Source: Prauserella aidingensis
Lineage (GTDB): Bacteria; Actinomycetota; Actinomycetes; Mycobacteriales; Pseudonocardiaceae
Direction: 5' to 3'
DNA: 64,000 nt
Assembly (NCBI RefSeq): GCF_024171865.1
Contig: NZ_JAMTCN010000006.1
Span: 62,001-126,000 of the forward strand
In this document: positions 40,403 through 48,972 of the stretch, piece by piece
How the letters are laid out: each line of letters opens with the position of its first letter
How positions within the stretch are numbered: the stretch's first letter is position 1
Made by a program: the position numbers and the translations under genes
The notes under the pieces: model-generated
What the model saw: the letters and a program-made list of their open reading frames with translations, nothing else
What the model was told of the DNA's origin: nothing
Databases searched by the model: none

Positions 40403-41497
40403 GTGCTGCCCGCAGTCACCGACCTGCGTGCGCGGCCGTACTCGGCACCGCTGTCTCGCCCGTTCATCACGGCACGTCGACGTGTCGACACGATGCTGGG
40501 CGTGCTCGTCGAGCTCGAACTGGCCGACGGGACCGTCGGCCACGGCTCGGCAGGGCAGTCCTTCGGCGTCACCGGAGAGTCGGTGGAGTCGGTACTGGCG
40601 GTCCTGAACGGCCCGGTGAAACAGGCGCTGACCGAGCAGCCCGCGGCAGCGCTGCGCGGGGCGGCGGCGGGCATCGCGGACTCGTGCGTCGGGAACTTCG
40701 CCGCCAAGGCCGCGGCCGACGTGGCGCTGCACGACGCCTGGGCCCGGACGCTCGGCGTGCCGCTGGCCGAAGCACTCGGCGGGGACGCCACGACGGTGCT
40801 GCGCACCGACATGACCGTCAGCCTCGACACGCCGCAGCGCATGGCCGACGCCGCCGTCGAGGCGGTCGGCGACGGCTTCGACGTGCTGAAGATCAAGCTC
40901 GGCAACGACTGGCGCGCCGACCTGGACCGCCTGCGCGCGGTGCGCGACGCCGCACCGGACGTGCGGTTCCGGCTCGACGCGAACCAGGGCTGGGACGTGA
41001 AGGCGGCGATCCGCGTCATCCGGGCCATCGAGGACGCGGGCATCCCGCTCGAACTCGTCGAACAGCCCGTCGGCAAACACGACCTGGCGGGTATGGCCGC
41101 GGTGACCGCCGCGGTCGACGTACCGGTCATGGCCGACGAATCGGTGTCCTCATCGCGCAGTGCACTCGAGATCGTCGAACGGCGCGCGGCCGACCTGCTC
41201 AACATCAAACTGGCCAAGTGCGGCGGGATCGAGGAGGCGCTGGCCATCGCCGACATCGCCCGCGCGGCCGGGATCGAGTGCATGGTCGGCGCGATGATGG
41301 AGCCGCGGGTCTCCATCGCGGCGGCCGCCCACCTCGCGGCCGCCCATCCCGCGATCACCCTCGTCGACCTCGATTCGGCCGAGTGGATCGACGACCCCGA
41401 CCTCGGCGGCGGCTACGCCCTGCGCGGCAGCGAGATGCACCTGCATCCCGGGCCCGGCATCGGTTTCGCTCCATGGGTGAAAGGAGAACAGGAATGA
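40403..41497 (+). CDS. Dipeptide (L-Ala-D/L-Glu) epimerase, enolase superfamily
   Basis: 364 residues. An enolase-superfamily N-terminal cap (about 1-125) is followed by a TIM barrel. Catalytic residues are visible in the second-strand KIKLG, metal ligands in RLDANQGW, ELVEQPVG and MADESV, and the second base lysine in NIKLAKCGG. The motif set matches the muconate-lactonising subgroup that contains L-Ala-D/L-Glu epimerases (YcjG/YkfB), which act on murein peptides. Substrate specificity is inferred from motif and operon: permease upstream and an NlpC/P60 peptidase that overlaps its stop by ATGA. The start is the GTG at 40403. Confidence 0.88.
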   Translation: MLPAVTDLRARPYSAPLSRPFITARRRVDTMLGVLVELELADGTVGHGSAGQSFGVTGESVESVLAVLNGPVKQALTEQPAAALRGAAAGIADSCVGNFAAKAAADVALHDAWARTLGVPLAEALGGDATTVLRTDMTVSLDTPQRMADAAVEAVGDGFDVLKIKLGNDWRADLDRLRAVRDAAPDVRFRLDANQGWDVKAAIRVIRAIEDAGIPLELVEQPVGKHDLAGMAAVTAAVDVPVMADESVSSSRSALEIVERRAADLLNIKLAKCGGIEEALAIADIARAAGIECMVGAMMEPRVSIAAAAHLAAAHPAITLVDLDSAEWIDDPDLGGGYALRGSEMHLHPGPGIGFAPWVKGEQE

Positions 41498-42510
41498 ACC
41501 TCCGCAAGACGACGGTCGCGCTCCTGGCCACAGGGCTGGTCGGCGCGAGCGCAGGCACGGCCACGGCCGCGCCACAGAACGGCATCGAGGTCGGCGACCA
41601 CGCCTTCGTGGACGTCACCACCGCGACGATGTGGACCGAACCCGGTCTGGACCGGCCGGTCGACGCGCCGTCCACGACCAACCCGGTCGATCTGGACCAG
41701 TGGAACCGGAACCTGGCCGACACCGAGACGCGCCGGTGGCTCACCGGCAATCTCGAGACGCAGGCCGTGCTCGGCTCCGAGGTCGAGGTCACCGAGATCG
41801 ACGGCGACTGGGCTCGCGTCGTGGTCGAAGGCCAGGGAACGCCGCGTGACGACCGCGGCTACCCCGGCTGGGTTCCCGTCGAGCAGCTCGTCGAGAACGA
41901 CCGGTTCGACACCCTGACCGAGACCCGTCCGTGGGCGCAGGTGACCGACAACAAGACCTGGCTCACGGGCACCCCGACGGGTGCACGGAAGTTGTCGGAG
42001 ATCAGCTTCAACACCCGGCTGCCGGTGCTCGCCGAAACGCCGGCGGCGGTGCGGGTCGCCCTCCCGGACGGCTCGCACGCCTGGCTCGACCAGGACGCAG
42101 TCGACGTGTACGGCCAGGGTGAGAAGCCCGCTGCGCCGACCGGTGAGGACCTGGTCTCCACGGCGAAGCAGTTCCTGGGGCTGCGTTACCTGTGGGCGGG
42201 CGTCTCCGCGTACGGGTTCGACTGCTCCGGCTTCACCTACAGCATCCACCGGGCCCACGGGGTGTCGATCCCGCGGGACTCCTCGGTGCAGGCCGAGCAC
42301 GGCCAGGACGTCGCCGTCGACGACCTGCAGCCGGGCGACCTGCTGTTCTTCGCCCAGCCCGGCGGGGTCGGCCGCGTGCACCACGTCGGCATGTACATCG
42401 GCGACGGGCAGATGATCCACGCACCCAACGCCTCCGAGTCGGTGTCGATCGTCGACTGGCAGTCCTGGGACGTCGACGACGAGTTCTCCGGTGCCAAGCG
42501 CATGATCTGA
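41494..42510 (+). CDS. Secreted NlpC/P60 peptidase with SH3-like domains (YkfC-like)
   Basis: 338 residues with a Sec signal peptide (about 1-25, cleavage after ATA or TAA). Two bacterial SH3-like modules (about 35-130 and 145-205) precede a C-terminal NlpC/P60 domain (from about 215). The catalytic cysteine is in YGFDCSGFTY, the histidine in VHHVGMYIGDG and the third polar residue in MIHAPN. SH3b plus NlpC/P60 is the architecture of gamma-D-glutamyl-L-diamino acid endopeptidases such as YkfC, which release L-Ala-D-Glu. The ATG overlaps the epimerase stop (ATGA) with AAGGAG upstream. The operon ends in a strong terminator. Confidence 0.92.
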   Translation: MNLRKTTVALLATGLVGASAGTATAAPQNGIEVGDHAFVDVTTATMWTEPGLDRPVDAPSTTNPVDLDQWNRNLADTETRRWLTGNLETQAVLGSEVEVTEIDGDWARVVVEGQGTPRDDRGYPGWVPVEQLVENDRFDTLTETRPWAQVTDNKTWLTGTPTGARKLSEISFNTRLPVLAETPAAVRVALPDGSHAWLDQDAVDVYGQGEKPAAPTGEDLVSTAKQFLGLRYLWAGVSAYGFDCSGFTYSIHRAHGVSIPRDSSVQAEHGQDVAVDDLQPGDLLFFAQPGGVGRVHHVGMYIGDGQMIHAPNASESVSIVDWQSWDVDDEFSGAKRMI

Positions 42511-42544
42511 GCGACGGCGCCGAGCCGGTCCGAGTTCCGGCGAT

Positions 42545-42589
42545 GAGCGGCTCCCGGGTGATGCGACCTCACCCGGGAGCCGCTCTTTT
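42545..42589 (+). terminator. Intrinsic terminator of the permease-epimerase-peptidase operon
   Basis: A perfect 17-bp stem, GAGCGGCTCCCGGGTGA with its complement, has a 7-base loop and is followed by TTTT. It begins 35 bp after the peptidase stop. Confidence 0.9.
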
Positions 42590-42720
42590 CGTCGGATGCG
42601 GGGTGCGTCCTCGGCGGCCACGGCGTCCTCGGCGTCCGATGCCTGCCTTCGTGGTGGTCCGCCCGGGTGGAAAGAGGTCCCGCCCGCGCGAACCGCGCGC
42701 CGGTACGTGCCCGCGAACGA

Positions 42721-42758
42721 CGACAGCCGCCCGGCCGAAGTCGGCCGGGCGGCTGTCG
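42721..42758. terminator. Perfect hairpin downstream of the Bax inhibitor-1 gene
   Basis: An 18-bp perfect stem (CGACAGCCGCCCGGCCGA and complement) with a 2-base loop lies 23 bp after the stop of the leftward gene. There is no T run on either side. It acts with 42545-42589 to separate convergent units. Confidence 0.75.
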
Positions 42759-42780
42759 CAGGAGGGTTACGCGGAGAGGC

Positions 42781-43602
42781 CTACTCGCCGCCCTGCAGGT
42801 AGGTCAGCAGGCGCAGGATCTCCAGGTACAGCCAGACCAGCGTCGTCATCAGGCCGAAGGCCACGTACCAGGCGAACTTGTTGGGCACGCCCTGGCGGAT
42901 CGCCTGGTCGGCCATGTCGAAGTCCAGCAGGAAGCTGAACGCGGCCACACCGATGCAGACGATGCTGAAGATGATCGCCATGGTGCCACCGTCGCGGAGG
43001 CCGACGTTGACTCCGAACAGGCTCATCACCAGGTTGAACAGCATCAGGACGGCGACACCGCCGATGGCGCCGATCATCCACTTGCGGAACTTCGGCGTGA
43101 CCTTGACGGCGCCGGTCTTGTAGACGATCAGCATCACGACGAAGACCGCGGCGGTGCCGACGACGGCCTGTAGCGCCACACCGTCGACGATCATCTCGAA
43201 CACGCCGCTGATCGCGCCGAGGAACACACCCTCGGCCGCCGAGTACGCGAGCGTCATCGGAGCGCTGGCCATCTGCTTGAAGATGATCACCAGGGCCAGG
43301 ATCAGGCCGACGATCATGCCGCCGATCATGGCGCCGGTGACGGCACCCATGGAGCCTGCCGCGATCTGGCTCTGGGCCCAGATCGCGGTGATGATGCCGA
43401 TGAGCAGCGTCACACCGAGGCTGGCGCCGGTCTTCATGACGACGTCGTCGACCGTCATCGGACGGTCGGCTTCACCCGAGGGCGCCTGCGGCGTTCCGTA
43501 GCCGGGAACGCCACCCTGGGGCTGCTGGAAGCCCGCGTACGGCGCCTGACCGGCCGCGCCCTGCGGCAGGTTACGGAAGGCGGGGTTGCTTGAGGTTCGC
43601 AC
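42781..43602 (-). CDS. Bax inhibitor-1/YccA family membrane protein
   Basis: 273 residues: a Gln/Gly/Pro-rich cytoplasmic N-terminus (about 1-55) and seven hydrophobic helices. The family C-terminus has the conserved aspartates in LLDFDMADQAIRQG and a last half-helix LYLEILRLLTYLQGG. BI-1/TMBIM proteins include bacterial pH-sensitive calcium leak channels (BsYetJ); the two aspartates form the pH sensor there. The start is the GTG at 43602 with AGGAGG five bases upstream. In-frame codons upstream are not family-like. Confidence 0.88.
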   Translation of the reverse strand: MRTSSNPAFRNLPQGAAGQAPYAGFQQPQGGVPGYGTPQAPSGEADRPMTVDDVVMKTGASLGVTLLIGIITAIWAQSQIAAGSMGAVTGAMIGGMIVGLILALVIIFKQMASAPMTLAYSAAEGVFLGAISGVFEMIVDGVALQAVVGTAAVFVVMLIVYKTGAVKVTPKFRKWMIGAIGGVAVLMLFNLVMSLFGVNVGLRDGGTMAIIFSIVCIGVAAFSFLLDFDMADQAIRQGVPNKFAWYVAFGLMTTLVWLYLEILRLLTYLQGGE

Positions 43603-43949
43603 TGATCCTCCTGGATCTACTGGCCTTGCACCGGTACAACGACCGGGCGCGCCGGCCGGTTCCCGTAGGTCGGTAAACCCGACTTTACCCACGATCCCCG
43701 CTGCGGGTGGCGGGGACGTGGGAGATGTTGCGACCCCAGATCGGACAAGGTCCACTCAACTGGCCGATTGCCGGCTGCGCTGCCGGAAGCGAGTATCACG
43801 AGTCGTATCCGACCGACTACCGAACGCGTGCCCGCCACGCCGGTCGAGTCGTCGGGCGGGGTGGCCTCGACCGTCCCCGGCCGCCACGCCTCGCCGCCTC
43901 TGGGGGCGCGGTGCACCGCGGGCGCAGTTCGTGACCTTAGGGGGACCCC
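43603..43949. promoter_or_regulatory. Divergent promoter region with an inverted repeat
   Basis: This 347-bp gap between the Bax inhibitor-1 gene and the adhesin-like gene holds no gene I can support. A perfect inverted repeat GGTAAA-CCCGAC-TTTACC lies at 43672-43689, about 70-90 bp upstream of the leftward start, and is an operator or hairpin candidate. Nothing else was recognised. Confidence 0.4.
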
Positions 43950-45500
43950 GTGGCGCCTACCCTGCGCCCTTCCCACCGGAACTCTGCGCGCACGCAGCGT
44001 TCCGGCACCGGACACTCGTCGACGGCCCCGTTCGCCTCGACGACACCGTTCACCTCGACGACACCGCGCCCGTCGAGCCTGTCGCGCTCCGGGCTCGTCC
44101 GGCGCGGCGCCGTCGCCCTGCGACTGCTCGTCGCCCTCGCGCTCGCCACGTTCTCGCTGGTCGTCGTCGCTCCCGCGGCCTCCGCGGAGGTGCGGGAGGG
44201 CAACGGGCACGAAACGACGCCGGGCCAGCCCTACGGCGGCCAGGACCGCGACCGTGACTGGCACGGCTCGTACCTCGTCGGCGGCAAGCAGGTGTTCTGC
44301 GTGCAGTTCGCGCTGAAGGCACCGAACTCGGACGAGCAGTACCGGCCGGGTGACGAACTGCTGACCAAGTGGGGCGAGAAGATCCCCGAGGACATCGCCG
44401 CCAACATCTCGTACCTGCTGCTGCGCTACGGCGACACGCACAGCGACGACGAGGCGGCCGCGCTCGCCCACCTGCTGCACTCGTGGACGGCCGCCCCGCG
44501 CACGCCCGCGGATCTCGACCGGGACCTGCCGTTCGACAAGATCGCCTACGACGTCGACGGGCAGTTCGCGAAACTGCCGCAGGGCGCGAAGGACGCGGTG
44601 GAGCGGCTCCGCGCCGACGCCGAGGCCAACCGCGGTCCGTGGCAGGCCGAGGTCACGGCTCCGGAACAGGAACAGACCATCGGCGAGGCCGGCGAGTGGT
44701 CCGTGTCGGTGACCAACGCCGCGGGCAAGGGCGTGCCCGGTGTGCCGGTGACGCTGTCCGCCGAGGGCGCCCGGGTCGGCGGCGAGCGGGCGAGCGTGAC
44801 GACCGGTGACGACGGCACCGCCACGTTCCGGGTCACGCCGGAGGCCGGGGAGCCGTCGGTGACGGCCACGATGTCGGCCCCTGCGGCCCGCCCGTACGTG
44901 CAGAGTCCGGTCACGGCCGACACCCAGCGCGTGGTCTCGACCGGTGGGGAACAGGAGCTGACGGCGTCGGCGACCGGGACGGCGAAGAACGCGCCCGGCG
45001 GCGTGAAGGTCACGAAGATCGACGCCGAGTCGAAGAAGGGCATCGCGGGCGTGCCGCTGCGCGTCACCGCGGGCGACAAGGAGTCCGCGGCCACGGGCGA
45101 CGACGGCGAACCGCTGGTCGGCGAGGACGGCAAGCCCGCCGTCGTGACCACCGAGGGCGCAGGCGGCGTGGCCACGGTCGACGGACTGCGCGCACCGCAG
45201 CGGATCTGCGTGATCGAGGTGAGCCCGCCGAACGGCTACACCGACGCGTTCGATCCGAAGAATCCGCCGTCGGCGTGCGGAGAGATACAGCCGGGCGGGA
45301 CGCTCGAGCTGACGATCAGCAACGAGGCGGATCAGGTCCCGACCGTGATCCCCGCCGGTGAACAGGGCGGGCCGATGGCACAGAGTCCCACCACGACGGC
45401 GACGCCGACGGGCGCGCTGATCGGCACGGGCGGTCTCGTGGTCGCGGTGGCCGTCGCGGGCGGAGTCCTCGCGCGTCGCCGGCAGTTGTCCGGACGCTGA
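43950..45500 (+). CDS. Cell-wall surface protein with TQXA-like and SpaA-like domains, sortase substrate
   Basis: 516 residues. After a long Ser/Thr-rich lead and a signal-like helix (about 50-77), a thioester/TQXA-like domain begins with LVGGKQVFCVQFALKAP. Its cysteine is present, but the partner glutamine expected in a TQxA motif is not seen in ALAHLLHSWTAA. A Big-like beta domain (about 235-315) and a SpaA/Cna-B-like domain (about 348-435, KVTKIDAESKKG ... VIEVSPPNGYTD) follow. The C-terminus has a hydrophobic helix and RRR after ALIGTGG, an atypical LPxTG-like signal. A class F sortase gene starts one base after the stop. The GTG start has GGGGGA upstream. Confidence 0.8.
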   Translation: MAPTLRPSHRNSARTQRSGTGHSSTAPFASTTPFTSTTPRPSSLSRSGLVRRGAVALRLLVALALATFSLVVVAPAASAEVREGNGHETTPGQPYGGQDRDRDWHGSYLVGGKQVFCVQFALKAPNSDEQYRPGDELLTKWGEKIPEDIAANISYLLLRYGDTHSDDEAAALAHLLHSWTAAPRTPADLDRDLPFDKIAYDVDGQFAKLPQGAKDAVERLRADAEANRGPWQAEVTAPEQEQTIGEAGEWSVSVTNAAGKGVPGVPVTLSAEGARVGGERASVTTGDDGTATFRVTPEAGEPSVTATMSAPAARPYVQSPVTADTQRVVSTGGEQELTASATGTAKNAPGGVKVTKIDAESKKGIAGVPLRVTAGDKESAATGDDGEPLVGEDGKPAVVTTEGAGGVATVDGLRAPQRICVIEVSPPNGYTDAFDPKNPPSACGEIQPGGTLELTISNEADQVPTVIPAGEQGGPMAQSPTTTATPTGALIGTGGLVVAVAVAGGVLARRRQLSGR

Positions 45501-45501
45501 C

Positions 45502-46248
45502 ATGGCGAGACGTGACCGGGTCGGCGCCTATCTGCTCGGCGCCGCATCGGTGCTGGTGGCGCAGGCGTTGGTGGGCGCGGCGGTGCTGATGCCGCCCACC
45601 GACGCCGTCGCCGGTACCGCAGAACCCGCGGACGAACGGCAGGTCGCCCGCGGGGAGTCCGCCGAAGCGGAACGACCGCAGCCGACCACATCGGACAAAC
45701 CGGACAAGCAGGCGACGCCCCGTGACGAACCGGCACCGAGCACGGAACCGGACCGCAACACCGGGCCGGACCGCAGCACCGAACCGGACGTGACACCGGC
45801 GCCGAGCGGCCAACGTCCCGGCACGATCCGATTGCCGGACGGCGGCTCGGCCACGCTGGTCCGTCACGACCTCGGCCCCGACGCGGTACTGCCCGTCCCC
45901 GAGAATCTCGGCGAGGCCACGTGGTGGGGCGCCGGCCTGGGCGCCCCGAGCGGCGCCAGCGTCTTCGCGGGGCACGTCAACTGGCAGGGAAGGGAAGGTC
46001 CGTTCTCGGAGTTGTGGCAGGTCCGGGTCGGTGACCGGGTCGTCGTCGCCGACGACGGCGGGAAGAAGTTCCGGTACGAGGTCTCGCGCATCCTGACGCT
46101 GCACAAGGACGAGGTGCCCGAGCGGGCACGGGAACTGTTCGGGCAGAGCGGCAGACATCGCGCCGTGCTGGTCACCTGCGGAGGCACGTGGCAGGGCGGG
46201 ACGAACGGTTACGCGGAGAATCGCGTCGTCATCGCCGAACCCGTCTGA
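45502..46248 (+). CDS. Class F sortase
   Basis: 248 residues. An N-terminal membrane anchor (about 8-30) and a Pro/Thr/Asp-rich linker (about 35-105) precede the sortase beta-barrel. Catalytic residues are all visible: histidine in VFAGHVNWQG, cysteine in LVTCGGTW, and arginine in AENRVVIAEP. Class F sortases in actinobacteria attach or process single surface proteins encoded next to them. The tight spacing to the adhesin-like gene makes that protein its probable substrate. The ATG at 45502 is one base after the previous stop, so translation is likely coupled. Confidence 0.9.
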   Translation: MARRDRVGAYLLGAASVLVAQALVGAAVLMPPTDAVAGTAEPADERQVARGESAEAERPQPTTSDKPDKQATPRDEPAPSTEPDRNTGPDRSTEPDVTPAPSGQRPGTIRLPDGGSATLVRHDLGPDAVLPVPENLGEATWWGAGLGAPSGASVFAGHVNWQGREGPFSELWQVRVGDRVVVADDGGKKFRYEVSRILTLHKDEVPERARELFGQSGRHRAVLVTCGGTWQGGTNGYAENRVVIAEPV

Positions 46249-46357
46249 TCACCCGACTCGCGGCCCGCACCGGGTCGCGGGGCGTTCAGCACACGTTCCC
46301 GTCCGGGCCAGGTGTCCTGTCACCACAGCCGGCGCCCACGAAGGTACGGTCTTGAGT

Positions 46358-47683
46358 ATGGCTTCCGAGCACGACAACCGACTGCTGCCGCTGCGGCGGG
46401 AATTCAGCCAGGCGTGGCACGGGTTCGACCGCGCCCAGGTCCTGCAGTACGTCGAGCACCTCGAGGCTCAGGTGCAGCACATCGTGGCCGATCGGGACAA
46501 CGCGAACGCCCGGCTCACGACGCTGTCCCGTGAACTCGAGAACGCCCGCCGGGAGGTGACCCGGCTGCAGCAACGTGTGGAGGAGCTGAAGAAGCCGCCG
46601 GAGCGTCCCGAGGACCTCGACGAGCGCATGCAGCGTTCCGTCGATCTCGCCAACACGCGGGCCGAGGAGATCGTGAACCGCGCCGAGGAGGCCGCCACGA
46701 AGACGTGGGCCGAGAGCGGCGAGGTCTCGAAGAAGCTGCACGAGCGCTACATGAAACTGGTCGAAACCCTCGACCAGCACGCCGAGGAGCTGCAGCGCGA
46801 GCACACCGACGCGTTGGCGGCCACGAAGGCCGACGTGCAGAAGATGACCACCGAGGCCGCCGAGCGGCAGGAGCGGCTCGACCGCGAGGCCGAGGAGAAG
46901 CGCCGCACCATCGAGCGCGAGTTCGACAAGAAGATGGCCTCCGAGAAGGCCGCGCTCGAAAAGCACGTCGCCGACACCAAGGAAGCCAGCAAGAACGCCG
47001 CGGAACGCCGCATCACCGAGGCGACGACCGAGGCCAAGCGCATGGTCGACGAGGCCACCGCGAAGGCCAAGAAGCTCGTCGACGACGCGACCGCCGACGC
47101 CGAACGCCGGACCGCGGAGGCGAACGGGGTCGTCGAGCGGCTCACCAAGATCCGCAACGAGGCTCGCGCCCGCCTCAAGGCCGCCGAGGACGCCCTGCAC
47201 GCGGGCGAGTCGGCCCTCGACCCGGTCGACGACGAGGACACCGAGCTCTCGGAACTGCCGGAGTCGCTGACCACGCCGTTCGACGCGGCCAAGACGGCCA
47301 ACGCCGTCCAGCTCTCCCACACCACCGGGAACGGGGCCGCGGCCGATCCGGCGTCGGAGTCGGACAGCGGGTCGGCCGACGGGGCGGGCAACGGGTCGGG
47401 CGACCCCGAGGCCACGCGACCCGCACAGCGGCCCGTGAAGGCCGGCACCACCAACCAGGCCACGGCCGACTCGACGGGCTCGGAAGGCACCACGAACTCG
47501 AACACGGCGAGCTCGAACACGGCGTCCCCGAACACCGCGCCGTCGAACACCGCGCCCTCGAACGACGGGAGCTCGGCGGCGGGTTCCACCTCCGGAGCCA
47601 CGGACTCGTCCGCCGAGGCGACGACCCCCGGCACTTCCGCGCAGCGGCCGTCGCCCGGCCCCAAGGGCACGTCCTCGCAGTGA
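46358..47683 (+). CDS. DivIVA-domain coiled-coil protein
   Basis: 441 residues. An N-terminal DivIVA/Wag31-like lipid-binding segment (about 10-35: EFSQAWHGFDRAQVLQYVEHL) is followed by roughly 250 residues of continuous coiled coil rich in Glu/Lys/Ala, including near-repeats of EATAKAKKLVDDATADAE. A disordered Ser/Thr/Asn-rich C-terminal tail contains repeats of SNTAS/SNTAP. Such proteins mark curved membranes and poles or act as cell-wall synthesis scaffolds; this one is not the main Wag31, which is shorter. The ATG at 46358 lies seven bases after TACGGT (46345-46350), so it is probably leaderless; a TTG two codons earlier is possible. Confidence 0.82.
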   Translation: MASEHDNRLLPLRREFSQAWHGFDRAQVLQYVEHLEAQVQHIVADRDNANARLTTLSRELENARREVTRLQQRVEELKKPPERPEDLDERMQRSVDLANTRAEEIVNRAEEAATKTWAESGEVSKKLHERYMKLVETLDQHAEELQREHTDALAATKADVQKMTTEAAERQERLDREAEEKRRTIEREFDKKMASEKAALEKHVADTKEASKNAAERRITEATTEAKRMVDEATAKAKKLVDDATADAERRTAEANGVVERLTKIRNEARARLKAAEDALHAGESALDPVDDEDTELSELPESLTTPFDAAKTANAVQLSHTTGNGAAADPASESDSGSADGAGNGSGDPEATRPAQRPVKAGTTNQATADSTGSEGTTNSNTASSNTASPNTAPSNTAPSNDGSSAAGSTSGATDSSAEATTPGTSAQRPSPGPKGTSSQ

Positions 47684-47780
47684 TCTCCCCGCGGTGACGC
47701 CACCCTGGTGACGTCGCTGGTCGCCGACCCGACGTCGCCGGGGACGACGTGGCGGCCCGGACGGCCGGCGCCGCCACGCT

Positions 47781-47818
47781 CGCGGTGGGCCCGCCCCGGA
47801 GGGGCCGAGCCCACCGCG
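47781..47818. terminator. Bidirectional hairpin between convergent genes
   Basis: CGCGGTGGGC (47781-47790) pairs with GCCCACCGCG (47809-47818) around an 18-nt GC-rich loop. It sits between the DivIVA-like gene and the convergent substrate-binding protein gene. No T tract. Confidence 0.65.
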
Positions 47819-47824
47819 GAGACG

Positions 47825-48847
47825 TCAGACGACCCGGCGGGCGCTTTCCAGGTTCTCGGCGAGGCGGTTGATCGTGGCGGCCTGCGCGACGTAGTCCATC
47901 GCGCTGAACTCCCACGGGTAGACCTGCTTCGCCTTGGCGGCGGGCAGGTTCGCGAACGTCGGCTGCTTGAGCATCTCGTCGCCGCTCATGGCGCGCAGCG
48001 AGTAGAGCACGACGTCGGTGCGGAAGTCGGTGATGTTCTCCCACGCGACCTGGCGCCAGTAGTAGGTGTCGCCGCCAGGGTCAGGGTACTTCAGGCCGAG
48101 TTCGGTGTAACTGCGCAGTGCCGGGTCGTCCTCGGCCTTGGCGATGTGGACGCCGTCGGTCTCGTAGGCCGCGACCGCCATCACGGTCAGGCCGGACGAG
48201 GCGGCCTCGCGGAGCCGGTCACGTGCGGAGTCGTACTCCCGCTTCTTCTCGGTGAGCAGCTGCTGGTCGACGCCGAGCGACTTCGCGAACTCGGTGGTGC
48301 GTTCGACGACCTTGTCGGCGGAACCGGTCATCGCCAGCGCGACGATCGGCGCGATCTTCGCAGCGTCCTCCTGCTGCTTGAGATCCTTGAAGCCGTACAG
48401 CGGCTTCTTCGGATCGACCTTGCCGGAGGCGTCCTCGGGATAGGCGTGCGTGATGATCAGGTCCGGCTTCTGCGCCTCGAGACGCACCAGGTTGATCTCG
48501 CCGTACGTGGCGCCGACCTCGGTGACCTTCGACGTGTCCTTGCCGTCGAAGTTCACGTCGGCGTCGAGGCCGGTGTAGCCGAACGACGCGACCGGCACGA
48601 TGCCGTAATTCCACAGCGACGCGATGGCGTCGTTGAGCCCCGCGATGCGCTTCGGTGCGCCGTCGAGCGTGACCGTCTCGCCGCGATCGTCGGTGAACGA
48701 CCAGCCGCCGGCGCCGTCACCTCCGGTGTCGTCGTCCGAGGTGTTGGGACCGCACGCGGACAGGAATCCGGTGGCGGCGAGGGCGGCGGCGCCACCGAGC
48801 AGGCTCCGACGGGACAACCGGTAGGGACCGGGAAGTGTTCCAGACAT
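47825..48847 (-). CDS. Iron-siderophore ABC transporter substrate-binding lipoprotein
   Basis: 340 residues. The N-terminus has twin arginines (SRRSLLGG) and a lipobox LSAC, so it is a lipid-anchored, possibly Tat-exported, protein. The mature part is a type III periplasmic-binding fold (RIAGLNDAIASLWNYGI, NLVRLEAQKPDLIITH, and a long central helix), as in FepB/FhuD-like receptors. No permease or ATPase gene is adjacent, so it must work with a transporter encoded elsewhere. The ATG at 48847 is downstream of an IdeR/DtxR-type iron box that overlaps the likely promoter, indicating induction under iron limitation. Confidence 0.9.
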   Translation of the reverse strand: MSGTLPGPYRLSRRSLLGGAAALAATGFLSACGPNTSDDDTGGDGAGGWSFTDDRGETVTLDGAPKRIAGLNDAIASLWNYGIVPVASFGYTGLDADVNFDGKDTSKVTEVGATYGEINLVRLEAQKPDLIITHAYPEDASGKVDPKKPLYGFKDLKQQEDAAKIAPIVALAMTGSADKVVERTTEFAKSLGVDQQLLTEKKREYDSARDRLREAASSGLTVMAVAAYETDGVHIAKAEDDPALRSYTELGLKYPDPGGDTYYWRQVAWENITDFRTDVVLYSLRAMSGDEMLKQPTFANLPAAKAKQVYPWEFSAMDYVAQAATINRLAENLESARRVV

Positions 48848-48858
48848 GCGCACCAAGA

Positions 48859-48870
48859 TAGGCAAGCCTA
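48859..48870 (-). promoter_or_regulatory. IdeR/DtxR-type iron box
   Basis: The palindrome TAGGC-TT-GCCTA, read on the minus strand within TTAGGCTTGCCTATC, matches the core of IdeR/DtxR operators (TTAGG...CCTAA). It lies 12-23 bases upstream of the substrate-binding protein start, next to an A/T-rich run that can serve as the -10. Confidence 0.7.
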
Positions 48871-48972
48871 AGTTAAAAACCTAGCCCCTGTGACGTACGG
48901 CCGATCCGCTGTCGATGCGCCGCGGTGGGATCGCGCGCCGACGGCCGCCGTCGTGGGCGTTCCGCGATCCCG

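Noticed and set aside
47460-47580. SNTAS/SNTAP repeats considered as a DNA repeat element
   Set aside because: They are in-frame low-complexity repeats of the DivIVA-like protein's disordered tail.
47650-47675. Apparent third copy of the CCCAAGGGCAC element
   Set aside because: It is a short match inside the coding end of the DivIVA-like gene with no inverted partner.
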